Source: a bacterium (GTDB lineage: Bacteria > CAIWAD01). From it: a stretch of 64,000 nucleotides of DNA. Each line of letters begins with the position of its first letter. Position 1 is the first letter of the stretch. The DNA lies in the NCBI GenBank assembly GCA_030429345.1, contig JAUIFJ010000007.1, positions 62,001 through 126,000 of the forward strand. Reading direction: 5' to 3'. Position numbers and translations under genes: made by a program. Below the pieces are notes generated by a model. That model made no database searches. It was not told where the DNA came from and was given only the letters and a program-made list of their open reading frames with translations. Shown piece by piece: positions 53,145 through 63,027 of this stretch.

Positions 53145-56100
53145 TCATTTCAGCAGAAGGATCTTGCGGCTCTGCAGCTGCCCCCCGCTGCGGGCGCGGA
53201 CGATGTATACGCCGCTCGGCAGGGAGCGCCCGTCGACGCCCAGCCAGTACTCGCCTGCCGGCAGGCGACTGTCGACCAGGTCCTGCACGCGCTGCCCCAG
53301 CATGTTGTAGACGGCGGCCTGCAGTCTTCCCTCCCGGGGCAGTTCCACGCGCAGGCGGGTCTGCGGATTGAAGGGATTGGGCGCGGCGGCATCCAGCACG
53401 AAGCCCGCGGGGCGTGTGACAGGCGGTTCCTCCACGGCGACGGAGGGATCCGCCTCCAGGCGCAGGTTGTCGGCGAAATAGCCGATGCGCAGGCCGCTGT
53501 CATCCATGTCGGCGGCCATGCGGAAGCGGAGCCGCAGTTCCGCCTCGCCCAGCCAGGCATCCAGCGGGAATGAGGCCCCCGTCCAGGTGGCGATCACCCC
53601 GCCGCGCTCGGCCAGCTGCTCCCACTGGTTTCCGTCGGCGCTGGCCTCGATGTATACGAAATCCATGCCCGGCTGCATGAAGACCTGTTCGTCGAGCACC
53701 AGCCAGGCGGAGGTCGCCTGGGACAGGTCGAAGCTTCCCGGTACGAGCGCAATGCCGTTCGAACCGGCCTCGTAGAAGCCGTCGCTCGAACTGCCCAGGG
53801 CGAAGCTTCCCCCCGGGGAGACGCGGTTGTCCTGGATCGCCCATTCCCCGCTCAGCTCCCAGCCTGCGCTGTCGCCGCTCTCGAAGTCGTCGATCGGCTG
53901 GCGCTGGCCGAGGCTGGCGACGGCGATCCCGCTGTAGCCCACGTTGGCGGCCTGTGATGCATCGGTGGCCTTCAGGCGATACTCGAGTTCCCCCGTTCCG
54001 CCGAAGTCAAGAGGACCGGACCAGCTCCAGCGTGATCCCGCCTCTTCCAGGGCGGCCTGCGTGATCCAGTCGCCTCCTTCGAGCCGCGCTTCCAGTTCGA
54101 CGACGGCCAGGCCCAGGTTGTCCTCGGCTTCCGCTTCTACCGTGATCCATCCGCTCGCGCCGATCAGGTCCACCGGCGCTTGCAGGAACGCGGCCACGGG
54201 CGCTTCGCTGTCCGCGCCAAGCCGGAAACGATGCCAGCCTTCCGCCGGTTCCAGCACCTCGACATTTCCGCTGAACAGGCCTTCGACGCGGTAGTCGACG
54301 ACCGTCCCTTCGGAGAAGGGCCCGGGAATCGCTCCCTGCCAGGATCCGGGAGTCTCGCCGGCCGCAAGGGGCAGGCTTGTTTCCGGCCCTTCGTCCAGAC
54401 GATAGACCAGGATCAGGCTGTTCAGCTCGAGCAGGCTTTCCAACTGCAGCTCCAGCGGGATCTGCTCCTGCCCCGTATCCTCGGAATCCGCCTGCGGCAG
54501 GTGATGCATGACCGGAAGCGGAGCAAGGCCCAGCAGTTGGAAGTCGTCCAGGTACCACCCATCCAGCGGCTGCATGAAGCCGCTGAAAAAGTTGAAGCGC
54601 AGCTGCAGGCGATCGCCGGGCTGCAGGCTGCCGGGCAGGAGCACACTGAGGGACTGCCAGTCGAACATGCCTCCCGACCACCCCGGCTGGCCGCTTTGGG
54701 GCTGACTGGAATAGAGGATGCCGGAATAGCCGCTGCGCGGCTCAAGCAGCTGCCAGTCGCCCCCACTGGGTTTCCACTCCAGGTTCCCGCCATCTTCGTT
54801 GGTGTGGCTGTCCATGAAATACGCCAGGGACAGCGCGGGGTAGGCATGGTCCAGGACGACCCAGTCCGAACTCTGGAGCACAGACCAGTCCTGGGTGGGA
54901 TAGGCTCCATCCAGGTTTGTCCCCAGGGCTGCTGTGCCGCTGTGCGCCGAGCCCGGTCCGCTGCTGACCTCCCCCCATTCCCAGGATCCGCCCAGCGAGA
55001 AGCCTTCCGGCCCCTCTTCGAAATCCAGCAGCAGGGGCGGCGTGCCGCCAACGGCAATCCGGTAGGGACCTTCAGCGCCATCGGGGGGACTGCTGACATC
55101 GCCCAGTGCGGCGTATACGTCGACCAGGCTGTTGTCCGGCTGCCCGGGCAGTTCGGCGTTCCAGGTGAACCCCTCCTGCTCCATCACAATGCTCTGCCAG
55201 TCGCCGCCGTCTACACGGTAGCGCAACTCCATTTCATCCTGGATGATCAAGGGGGGCAGCTCTCCAAGGACACCCAGGCTGGTTGGCTGGTTTGCCGGAA
55301 TCCAGAGCGCCGGCTCGAAGAGCGTGAAATGGAAAAACTCCCAGGCCGCCTCGCTGCCGATGCCGTGTGCGTTGAAGGCGGCGTCGATCTCTTCCCAGTG
55401 CGGGGTCTGGTCGCCCAGGTCGCCGTTGTCGTCGTCGGCCAGCAGCACTTCGATGTAGTACTCGAAGAAGGCGCGTCCCGTGTTGTTGTCGTCGGGCGCG
55501 CCCCAGCGGGCGAAGTGGTGCAGCGGACGCGCCGCCTGAAGGCCGATGGCCTGGCGCAGGTCCCACATGGCCCCGCCGACGATCTGGCCGTCGTAGTGCA
55601 CTTCCGGAAGAATGTCCTCGGGATACCGCCGGGTATTCTCCAGCGCGCGAAGGGTCCATCCCGGTGATACAAAATCCACATCCTGCAGGTAGACGGCGGT
55701 CACATCGGCCAGGCCCTCGTGGAGTGCCCCGTTCGTCATGCCCTGTCCGACGCCGGCCTGCTGGTACTGGCGATGATTGATCCCGTGGCCGTATTCGTGA
55801 TACACCACTCCGGCGATCTGCCCCGTGTTCGGACAGCCGCCGCCGGCCGAGTAGAAATTGATCGTATTGGCGCTGGGGCTGTAGAAGGCATTGCAGGTCT
55901 GGGAAATGTTCACGTTGACCGGCATGGGGGCGTCCTGGCCGGTGAAGGAGGGATCCAGCTCCTTGATCCATTCGTATACGCGGTTGGTGTGGACATAGCC
56001 GTCTCGTTCGGCGATGTGCGCCAGCCCGGAGACGAAGAGCGTGTCGCCCTCGCCCAGCTGCACGGCATCGTAGTAGCCGGAAACGCCGTCCATGCGGTTG

Positions 56101-57020
56101 ACGGCCGCGTACTCGCCCGCCAGCTCGACGCCGACCCACCAGGGACCCTCGCCGTCGGTTTCCGCGCTGAAGGAGCCGTCGGCGCCGGTGACAACGGTCT
56201 CGCCGTCTACATCGATGCGCAGATTGGCGCCGGGCATCAGGCTCAGGCCGTCCGATGGCTGCTGCTCCTCGGCCAGAATGCAGACATGGCCGTTCAGGTG
56301 ATACACTCCCGGCCTCGCCCAGAGCACCTCGCCGCTTTCCGCCGAGAGCCAGACCACGGCGGCCAGGGAAGGATCGGAAGGCTCCAGGTGATACGCGCGC
56401 GCCGCCTCGAAACGCAGCTCGTCTTCCCCGTAGATGGGCAGGAGCGCCTTGCCTGTCTCGTGGACCGTGGCAAGCGGATCGAGGCCGGCAGCCAGGTCGC
56501 GGGCGCGTTTCAACAACTCCCGCGCCGAATGATGCTCGACGACGGAGGGCAAATCGGCAGGCGTATCACAGCCGAAAGCCAGCACGCGCCCCTCGGGCGA
56601 GACCCGGAACAGCAGGTCCTGGTCGAAGAGAGGCCAGCCATCGGCCAGGATGCGGAAGTCGGCGATCCACAACCGCCCCCGCAGCGCGATGTGCCGCGCC
56701 TCGATCCCGGCGACCGGGAACAGCTGCGGCCTGTCCGCCATGAAGCGACGCAGACGCTCTTCCAGGTCTTCCGCGTCGAGGATGTCGCCACCGGGAAGAT
56801 CCAGGGCCGCCGGGAAGATCCTGTGCGGCGAGGGGTGAAAACGGTCCCAGTCCAGGATCCGGCTGCCCGGGTATTCCCGCAGGAACTCGGCCCATGGCGC
56901 GCTCAGCTTCTGCTGCTCGGCCAGGATGTTCTGCGGCTTGGGCAGTTCGCGGTATTCAAGGGCGGACAGGGTGCCGGCACCGAGCAGCAGCGCCAGGGCA
57001 GCAATCGTGGGGAAAGCCAT
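53145..57020 (-). CDS. Secreted M36 (fungalysin-like) metalloprotease with C-terminal type IX-like sorting domain
   Basis: GVVYHEYGHGINHR and GALHEGLADVTAVYLQD; FTP-like propeptide; C-terminus APNPFNPQTRLRVELPREGRLQAAVYNMLGQRVQ. Confidence 0.85.
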   Translation of the reverse strand: MAFPTIAALALLLGAGTLSALEYRELPKPQNILAEQQKLSAPWAEFLREYPGSRILDWDRFHPSPHRIFPAALDLPGGDILDAEDLEERLRRFMADRPQLFPVAGIEARHIALRGRLWIADFRILADGWPLFDQDLLFRVSPEGRVLAFGCDTPADLPSVVEHHSARELLKRARDLAAGLDPLATVHETGKALLPIYGEDELRFEAARAYHLEPSDPSLAAVVWLSAESGEVLWARPGVYHLNGHVCILAEEQQPSDGLSLMPGANLRIDVDGETVVTGADGSFSAETDGEGPWWVGVELAGEYAAVNRMDGVSGYYDAVQLGEGDTLFVSGLAHIAERDGYVHTNRVYEWIKELDPSFTGQDAPMPVNVNISQTCNAFYSPSANTINFYSAGGGCPNTGQIAGVVYHEYGHGINHRQYQQAGVGQGMTNGALHEGLADVTAVYLQDVDFVSPGWTLRALENTRRYPEDILPEVHYDGQIVGGAMWDLRQAIGLQAARPLHHFARWGAPDDNNTGRAFFEYYIEVLLADDDNGDLGDQTPHWEEIDAAFNAHGIGSEAAWEFFHFTLFEPALWIPANQPTSLGVLGELPPLIIQDEMELRYRVDGGDWQSIVMEQEGFTWNAELPGQPDNSLVDVYAALGDVSSPPDGAEGPYRIAVGGTPPLLLDFEEGPEGFSLGGSWEWGEVSSGPGSAHSGTAALGTNLDGAYPTQDWSVLQSSDWVVLDHAYPALSLAYFMDSHTNEDGGNLEWKPSGGDWQLLEPRSGYSGILYSSQPQSGQPGWSGGMFDWQSLSVLLPGSLQPGDRLQLRFNFFSGFMQPLDGWYLDDFQLLGLAPLPVMHHLPQADSEDTGQEQIPLELQLESLLELNSLILVYRLDEGPETSLPLAAGETPGSWQGAIPGPFSEGTVVDYRVEGLFSGNVEVLEPAEGWHRFRLGADSEAPVAAFLQAPVDLIGASGWITVEAEAEDNLGLAVVELEARLEGGDWITQAALEEAGSRWSWSGPLDFGGTGELEYRLKATDASQAANVGYSGIAVASLGQRQPIDDFESGDSAGWELSGEWAIQDNRVSPGGSFALGSSSDGFYEAGSNGIALVPGSFDLSQATSAWLVLDEQVFMQPGMDFVYIEASADGNQWEQLAERGGVIATWTGASFPLDAWLGEAELRLRFRMAADMDDSGLRIGYFADNLRLEADPSVAVEEPPVTRPAGFVLDAAAPNPFNPQTRLRVELPREGRLQAAVYNMLGQRVQDLVDSRLPAGEYWLGVDGRSLPSGVYIVRARSGGQLQSRKILLLK

Positions 57021-57139
57021 GGGGGCTTCTCCTGGTGTTTGGTGGAACCGTACGGGGGTTTGCCTTCTGCCGAGGGGCAGAGTCCCATACAATACTTCAC
57101 GAAGGGCTTTGGGGCAAAGGGGGAGCTCTGCCGGAAGAC

Positions 57140-58432
57140 TCACTCCAGGAACTTCCCACTCATCAGCGCCTCTTCCGGGCTGTGCAGCCGCACCCGGCGC
57201 AACTCCCCGGCCGCGGCTACCCCTGAGGGCAGCTCGACACGGATGTAGTTGTCCGTGTAGCCGTATACATGCTCGCCGATCTGCCGCTCCTCTACCAGAA
57301 CCCGGGCCTCCAGGCCCTCGTGTTTCCTGTGGAAGGCGGCCATCTTCTCTTCGCCCAGGCGGATCAGCTCGCGGCAGCGGCGCTTGCGCTCGGCGGGAGG
57401 GACGGCTCCTGCGAAGCTTGTGGCACGGGTGCCGCGGCGCTCGCTGTAGGGGAAGACGTGCAGGCGGCTAAAGGGGCGCCCGGCGATGAAGGCCTTCGTC
57501 TGCTCGAAGTCCTCTTCGCTTTCCCCGGGAAAGCCGACGATCAGGTCCGTACCCAGACCCAGGCCATCGATTGCAGCAAGGCGGTCGAAGAGCCGCTCCA
57601 GGCCTCCGCGGTCAATGCGGCGTCGCATCAGGGAGAGGACGTGATCGCTGGCGCTTTGGATCGGCGCGTGCAGGTGGGCGCAGACCTTCTCTTCCTGCTC
57701 GATCAGTTCGACCAGCGCTCGGCTGATGTCCCAGGGCTCGATGCTGCTGATGCGAATCCGCTGCAGGCCTTCGACGGAAAGCAGTTGCCGCAGCAGGGAG
57801 GGCAGGCTGCCGCCGATGTCCTGGCCATAATCCCCGATGTGCACGCCGGTCAGCACAATCTCCCGGTAGCCCAGATCCGCCAGGTGGCGCGCCTGGCGCA
57901 GGATGTCCTCCGGCAGCAGGCTGCGGCTGCGACCGCGGGTGAAGGGCACGATGCAGTAGGTGCAGAAAACGTCGCAGCCGTCCTGGATCTTCAGTGTGGC
58001 CCGGGTGCGCTTCTCGAAGTCGGCGACTTCCAGGTACTCCCGGTCCTCGCGGCCGCCCGGGCGTGATACACGGACGACAGGACTGTCCTGCTTGGCCAGC
58101 TCCGGGATCTGCGCCGGCAGGTCCTGTTTCTCGCGATTCCCCAGGACGAAGTCCACTCCCGGAATCCCCGCGATCTCGGAGGCCGCTGTCTGCGTGTAGC
58201 ACCCCGTGACCACGATCACCGATTCGGGATTGCCCTTGACGGCGGCGCGAATCGCCTGCCTCGCCTTCTGGTCGGCGCGGTCCGTGACGCTGCAGGTGTC
58301 GATCAACTGCAGGTCGGCCTCGTCGGCCTTCTGTACGACACGGTAGCCCAGGGCGCGGAACTGGCCGACGACGGCCTCCGTCTCGTACTGGTTGAGGCGG
58401 CAACCCAGGGTATGAAAGGCAATGGTTGGCAT
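57140..58432 (-). CDS. mtaB: tRNA (t6A37) methylthiotransferase MtaB
   Basis: FHTLGCRLNQYETEAV; IQDGCDVFCTYCIVPFTRGRSRS; GADLIVGFPGE-like motif and TRAM-like C-terminus. Confidence 0.94.
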   Translation of the reverse strand: MPTIAFHTLGCRLNQYETEAVVGQFRALGYRVVQKADEADLQLIDTCSVTDRADQKARQAIRAAVKGNPESVIVVTGCYTQTAASEIAGIPGVDFVLGNREKQDLPAQIPELAKQDSPVVRVSRPGGREDREYLEVADFEKRTRATLKIQDGCDVFCTYCIVPFTRGRSRSLLPEDILRQARHLADLGYREIVLTGVHIGDYGQDIGGSLPSLLRQLLSVEGLQRIRISSIEPWDISRALVELIEQEEKVCAHLHAPIQSASDHVLSLMRRRIDRGGLERLFDRLAAIDGLGLGTDLIVGFPGESEEDFEQTKAFIAGRPFSRLHVFPYSERRGTRATSFAGAVPPAERKRRCRELIRLGEEKMAAFHRKHEGLEARVLVEERQIGEHVYGYTDNYIRVELPSGVAAAGELRRVRLHSPEEALMSGKFLE

Positions 58433-58458
58433 ATGGGTTAAATGGTCTCGCTATGATC

Positions 58459-58748
58459 TGAATGATCCGCCGCATTCTGCGACGGCCTTATGCAGCGACC
58501 GCTACGCGGTCGGTGCAACGACCCCGCTTTATTTTGAATGATCCGTCGCATTCTGCGACGGCCTTATGCAGCGACCGCTACGCGGTCGGTGCAACGACCC
58601 CGCTTTATTTTGAATGATCCGTCGCATTCTGCGACGGCCTTATGCAGCGACCGCTACGCGGTCGGTGCAACGACCCCGTAGGGGTCGCTGCTTCTAGCCG
58701 TCGCAGAATGCGACGGATCATTAAATCATCCCGCCGCTACGCGGCGGG
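58459..58748. repeat. Palindromic tandem array, 76-bp period (about 3 copies), ending in an inverted copy
   Basis: Units begin at 58459, 58535 and 58611 (TGAATGATCCGYCGCATTCTGCGACGGCCTTATGCAGCGACCGCTACGCGGTCGGTGCAACGACCCCG...); 25-bp perfect inverted repeat 58613-58637 / 58698-58722; hairpin CCCGCCGC-TAC-GCGGCGGG 58730-58748. Confidence 0.95.
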
Positions 58749-58764
58749 CATCCAATGAAACGAA

Positions 58765-58796
58765 AACGGCCCGACCCTTTGCAGGATCGGGCCGTT
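58765..58796 (-). terminator. Intrinsic terminator of rpsA
   Basis: Minus strand AACGGCCCGA-N12-TCGGGCCGTT then TTCGTTTC. Confidence 0.75.
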
Positions 58797-58823
58797 TGGT
58801 GTACGTGTGACAAAAGGGAAGAA

Positions 58824-60833
58824 CTATTCGCTCTTTTCCTCGTCGCCGCCCTCTTCGGCAGGAGTCTCGGGAGCGGCGGGCTCCTCGGCGGGGGCCTCCG
58901 AGGCGGGGGCCTCCGAGGCGGGGGCCTCCGCAGAAGGGGCCTCTTCGGCAGATGCTTCAGGGGCAGGAGCAGCGGGCTTCTGGCCGCCCTTGCCCAGACC
59001 GGCCTTCTTGAAAGCGTCGGCCATGGCGCCGCCACCGCTTCCTCCGCCGCCCTGGCGCTGACGGGTCTGGAAGTCGGCAACGCTCTTCTGCTCGGCGTTC
59101 ATCTTGTCCGGAGTGGCCAGGATGACCTTCTTGTTGTTGCGATCATATTCCAGGATGCGGAAGACATGCTTGGCGCCTTCCGCGGCCTCGATCTTGTTCC
59201 CTTCCTCGTCCATCAGCTTCATCTTGGAATTGGGAACGAAACCTTCCAGGCCGTGGGGCAGGGTCACGATGACGCCCTTGTCGATGACCTTCTCGATCTC
59301 GCATTCCAGCTGGCTGCCGACGCCGAACTCGTTCTCGAAGTGCTCCCAGGGATTCTCCTGCAGCTGCTTCACGCCCAGGGCGATGCGGCGCTCGTCCTGG
59401 TTGAACTCGAGCACCTTGACCTGGATCTTGTCGTCCTTCTTGACGACCTCGCCCGGGTGGCGCAGCTTGCGGGTCCAGCTGAGGTCGCTGATGTGGATCA
59501 GGCCCTCGATGCCGGCTTCCAGCTCGACGAAGACGCCGAAGGGAACGATGTCGCGCACCGTGCCCTCGTGGATGCTCTCCGGCGTGTACTTGTCGGCGAA
59601 CTCTTCCCAGGGATTGCTTTCCGTCTGCTTCAGGCCGAGGCTGATCTTGCGCTCGTCCTTGCGCACGTCCAGCACCATGACCTCGACCTCCTGGCCGACG
59701 CTGAGCAGCTGACTCGGGTGCTTGACATGCTGGGTCCAGCTCATCTCGCTGATGTGGATCAGGCCCTCGACGCCCTGGGCCAGCTCGACGAAAGCACCGT
59801 AGCGGGTCAGGCTGACCACTTTGCCCTGCACCTTGGTGCCGGCGGGGAACTTCTCGTCGACATCGTTCCAGGGGTGGGTCTGCAGCTGCTTGTAGCCGAT
59901 GGAGATGCGGTTCCGCTCGCGGTCGAAGTTGAGAATCTTGACCGTGATCTTCTGGTCCAGGCTGACCACCTCGCTGGGGTGGTTGATGCGGCCGTAGCTC
60001 AGGTCGGTGATGTGCAGCAGGCCGTCGACACCGCCCAGATCGACGAAGACGCCGAAGTTGGTGATGTTCTTGACCACGCCCTCTCGCACCTGGCCGACTT
60101 CCAGCTCGCTCAGGACCTTCTCGCGGATCTCGCGCATATCCTCTTCGATGAGCACCTTGCGGCTGACGACGATGTTCTTGCGCAGGTCGTTAATCTTGAC
60201 GATGCGGAAGTCCATCTTCTTGCCGATCAGGCTGTCGAAGTCGCGGACGGGGTGGATGTCGACCTGGGAACCGGGCAGGAAGGCCACGATGCCCATCACG
60301 TCGACCTCGAGACCGCCCTTGATGCGGCGGATCACGCGGCCCTCGATGATTTCCGCGTCGCGCTCCAGGTCCTTGAGGCGGATCCAGGTGCGCTCGGTGT
60401 CGGCGCGCTTCTTGGACAGCTGAAGCATGCCGTTCTCGTTCTCGAACTTCTCGATGAAGACGTCGATGGCGTCTCCCACCTTCAGTTCCTTGGGATCGTC
60501 GAATTCGTCGATGCCGACCCAGCCTTCGGACTTGAAGCCGATGTCGACGGCCACGTCACGATCCGTGATACGGACAATGCGGCCTTCGGCAATCGTGTTT
60601 TCCGAGCTGTTCTGCAGGGTCTCCTCGTACATGCCTTCCAGCTCGGCGCGCTCGCTCTCGCTGTAGGCGTCGCCGGAAAAGAGGTCCTCGTCCTCGGCGA
60701 ACATGTCGTCGTCGTTCTCCTCCACGGCGGGGGCGGGAGTCCCGGCAGCGCTCGCCTCGACAGCCGTTTCCTCGGCCGCGGTCTCGGGAGCGTTTTCCTG
60801 CGTCTCTTCGGGTCGGGTGGTTTCTTCGGACAT
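58824..60833 (-). CDS. rpsA: 30S ribosomal protein S1
   Basis: At least five S1 OB-fold repeats (e.g. VREGVVKNITNFGVFVDLGGVDGLLHITDLSYGRINHPSEVV); SD AAGGAA before MSEETT; low-complexity Ala/Glu/Pro tail. Confidence 0.95.
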   Translation of the reverse strand: MSEETTRPEETQENAPETAAEETAVEASAAGTPAPAVEENDDDMFAEDEDLFSGDAYSESERAELEGMYEETLQNSSENTIAEGRIVRITDRDVAVDIGFKSEGWVGIDEFDDPKELKVGDAIDVFIEKFENENGMLQLSKKRADTERTWIRLKDLERDAEIIEGRVIRRIKGGLEVDVMGIVAFLPGSQVDIHPVRDFDSLIGKKMDFRIVKINDLRKNIVVSRKVLIEEDMREIREKVLSELEVGQVREGVVKNITNFGVFVDLGGVDGLLHITDLSYGRINHPSEVVSLDQKITVKILNFDRERNRISIGYKQLQTHPWNDVDEKFPAGTKVQGKVVSLTRYGAFVELAQGVEGLIHISEMSWTQHVKHPSQLLSVGQEVEVMVLDVRKDERKISLGLKQTESNPWEEFADKYTPESIHEGTVRDIVPFGVFVELEAGIEGLIHISDLSWTRKLRHPGEVVKKDDKIQVKVLEFNQDERRIALGVKQLQENPWEHFENEFGVGSQLECEIEKVIDKGVIVTLPHGLEGFVPNSKMKLMDEEGNKIEAAEGAKHVFRILEYDRNNKKVILATPDKMNAEQKSVADFQTRQRQGGGGSGGGAMADAFKKAGLGKGGQKPAAPAPEASAEEAPSAEAPASEAPASEAPAEEPAAPETPAEEGGDEEKSE
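58887..58931. repeat. 15-bp x 3 in-frame tandem repeat in rpsA 3' end
   Basis: GGCGGGGGCCTCCGA x3, encodes EAPAS repeats. Confidence 0.85.
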
Positions 60834-60976
60834 TGGGTTTTCCTTGTTGGTCATTGGTTTCTCATACGCCTTCCGGCGCGAACCGCGCAAGGTAGCGGTT
60901 TTCGTGCAGATGTAAAGGGGATGTGGCGCGCTGCCTGCCCCAGGGCGGGAAAGCAGCGGAAGCAAGAAAGCCGGAG

Positions 60977-61618
60977 CTAGTCCCGCGGGTCTTGCAGAAC
61001 CTCCATTCCCGCCTGGCGGGCCGCCTGCTCGATGGGTTCCCGCACCTTGGCCGCCATGGCCGGATAGGCCGCAGGCCCCTTGAGGCCCGTCGATCGCAGC
61101 TGGTCGTATTCCAGCACCTGTCCGAAGACCAGCTGCACCTCGGGCCGCTTTCCGAAGAGGCGGCCTTTCTGCCAGGTGCCGTGCAGCATTACCGGCAGCA
61201 CCGGGCTGCGGCTCAGGGAGCTGACCATGCCGATGCCCTTGCGAAAGGGGCGCAGGCGGCCATCCTTGCTGCGGGTGCCTTCGGGAAAGAAGATCAGGTC
61301 CCGCCCGCCGCCAAGGGTGCGGCGCACGGCCTTCATGGCGCTCTGGTCGACGACGCCGCGTTCGATGGGGATGGTGTTGAGGGTCCGCAGCAGCCAACCG
61401 AAGGGCCCGAAGGAAAAGAGCTCCTTCTTGGCCAGGAAGAAAATTTCCCGCGGCAAGGCGCAGGCGATGACGACGGGATCCCAGTTGCTCTGGTGATTGG
61501 AGGCCAGGATCACGCCGCGATCCGGCGGCAGGTGCTGCAGCCCTTCGACCTTGACGCGGTAGTGCAGGCGGATCCAGAGGCCGACCGTGACATGCGCCAG
61601 CCGGTAGAAGAGTCTCAC
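60977..61618 (-). CDS. plsC: 1-acyl-sn-glycerol-3-phosphate acyltransferase
   Basis: ILASNHQSNWDPVVIA (NHxxxxD) and FFPEGTRSKDG. Confidence 0.95.
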   Translation of the reverse strand: MRLFYRLAHVTVGLWIRLHYRVKVEGLQHLPPDRGVILASNHQSNWDPVVIACALPREIFFLAKKELFSFGPFGWLLRTLNTIPIERGVVDQSAMKAVRRTLGGGRDLIFFPEGTRSKDGRLRPFRKGIGMVSSLSRSPVLPVMLHGTWQKGRLFGKRPEVQLVFGQVLEYDQLRSTGLKGPAAYPAMAAKVREPIEQAARQAGMEVLQDPRD

Positions 61619-62304
61619 GTCTCCTCCGCCCGCAGGCGTTCGCGCACGACATCGACGATCGCCTGGATCTGCTGCCGGATCGTCAGTCCGCCCGTGTCGA
61701 GCAGCCGCGCGTCTTCCGCCTGCCGCAGCGGACCGGCCGAGCGCTCGCGGTCCCGCCTGTCCCGCTCCTCCAGTTCGCGGACCAGCTGCTCCAGGTCGGC
61801 CGCCTGACCGCGCTCTTCCAGCTCCAGCTGCCGACGCCGCGCCCGTTCGCGGGAGCTGGCCACCAGGAAGAACTTGAAGAGCGCGTCCGGAAAGACCACG
61901 GTGCCGATGTCCCGGCCATCGATCACGCAGGAGCCCTCGCTGCCGATGCGTCGCTGCAGGCGCACCATTGTCTCACGCACGGAAGGCATGGCGCAGACCG
62001 GCCCCATGGTGGTCGAGATGCGGTTTTCGCGGATCTTCCCGCTGACATCTTCTCCCGAGAGGTAGACGCGCTGCGTGCCCTCCTCGTCCCAGTCCAGCGA
62101 AATGCCGTGCTGTTCCAGCCAGGGGGCGACGCCCTCTTCCCGCCCGTAGTCCGCTCCGGCCTCCAGCAGGCGCAGCATGAAGGCGCGGTACATGGCTCCC
62201 GTATCCAGGTAGCGGATGCCGAGGGCCTGCGCGACCCCGCGGGCGGTCGTGCTCTTGCCGCTGGCGGCGGGACCGTCGATGGCGATCTGGTAGACCGGGC
62301 TCAC
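61615..62304 (-). CDS. cmk: Cytidylate kinase (GTG start)
   Basis: IAIDGPAASGKSTTARGVAQALGIRYLDTGAMYRA; IDGRDIGTVVFP. Confidence 0.97.
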   Translation of the reverse strand: MSPVYQIAIDGPAASGKSTTARGVAQALGIRYLDTGAMYRAFMLRLLEAGADYGREEGVAPWLEQHGISLDWDEEGTQRVYLSGEDVSGKIRENRISTTMGPVCAMPSVRETMVRLQRRIGSEGSCVIDGRDIGTVVFPDALFKFFLVASSRERARRRQLELEERGQAADLEQLVRELEERDRRDRERSAGPLRQAEDARLLDTGGLTIRQQIQAIVDVVRERLRAEET

Positions 62305-63020
62305 GCCGGCTCCTTTCCAATGGAACGGCGCATGCGATCGACCTCCTTCTGGCCGAGGAAGATCCACTGCCCGGGCTCGAGGGAGCGGATATCGAGGCCG
62401 GCGAACTGCCGCCGCGTGAGACGACGCACCTTGACTCCGAGCACGGCCATCATGCGCCGCAGCTGGCGGTTGCGGCCCTCGCGGAGCACGACCCGGTAAC
62501 GGGCATGCTTGCTGCTGCGGCCGACGGCCTCGATCTCCGCGGGGGCCGTGCGGCGGTCGTCGAGCTTGATGCCCTTGCGGAAGCGCTCCAGTTCCGGTTC
62601 CGTCAGCGGACGGTCCACCAGCAGCAGGTATTCCTTTTCCACGTGTCCGGAAGGGTGCAGCAGGCGGTTGGAGAGTTCGCCGTCATTGGTCAGCAGCAGG
62701 GCGCCGCTGCTGTCCAGGTCCAGGCGGCCCACCGGCACCACGCGCTCGGGCACCTCCACCAGGTCGGCGACCGTGCGCCGGCCATGGGGGTCGCTCATGG
62801 AAGTCAGCACGCCGCGCGGCTTGTTGAGCAGGATGTATACATGCCGCTTCTCGGGCTTGACGGCGCGGCCGTCGACGCTGACATGGTCCTCCGGCCCCAC
62901 CTCGCGCCCCAGGTCGCCGAGTTTCTCGCCGTTCAGGCGCACGCGCCCCTGGCGGATCAGCTCTTCGGCGTGCCTGCGGCTGCAGAGGCCGCTCGAGGCG
63001 ATATAGCGGTTGATGCGCAT
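62301..63020 (-). CDS. rluB: rRNA pseudouridine synthase (RluB/RsuA family)
   Basis: S4 domain; VGRLDLDSSGALLLTNDGEL; EGRNRQLRRM. Confidence 0.93.
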   Translation of the reverse strand: MRINRYIASSGLCSRRHAEELIRQGRVRLNGEKLGDLGREVGPEDHVSVDGRAVKPEKRHVYILLNKPRGVLTSMSDPHGRRTVADLVEVPERVVPVGRLDLDSSGALLLTNDGELSNRLLHPSGHVEKEYLLLVDRPLTEPELERFRKGIKLDDRRTAPAEIEAVGRSSKHARYRVVLREGRNRQLRRMMAVLGVKVRRLTRRQFAGLDIRSLEPGQWIFLGQKEVDRMRRSIGKEPA

Positions 63021-63027
63021 CGAGGCC

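Noticed and set aside
58459-58748. Possible CRISPR array
   Set aside because: Only three copies, 76-bp head-to-tail units without unique spacers, built of palindromes, and no cas genes nearby.
60834-61652. N-terminal extension of the 942-aa ORF containing S1
   Set aside because: Overlaps plsC in another frame; S1 begins at MSEETT with its own SD.
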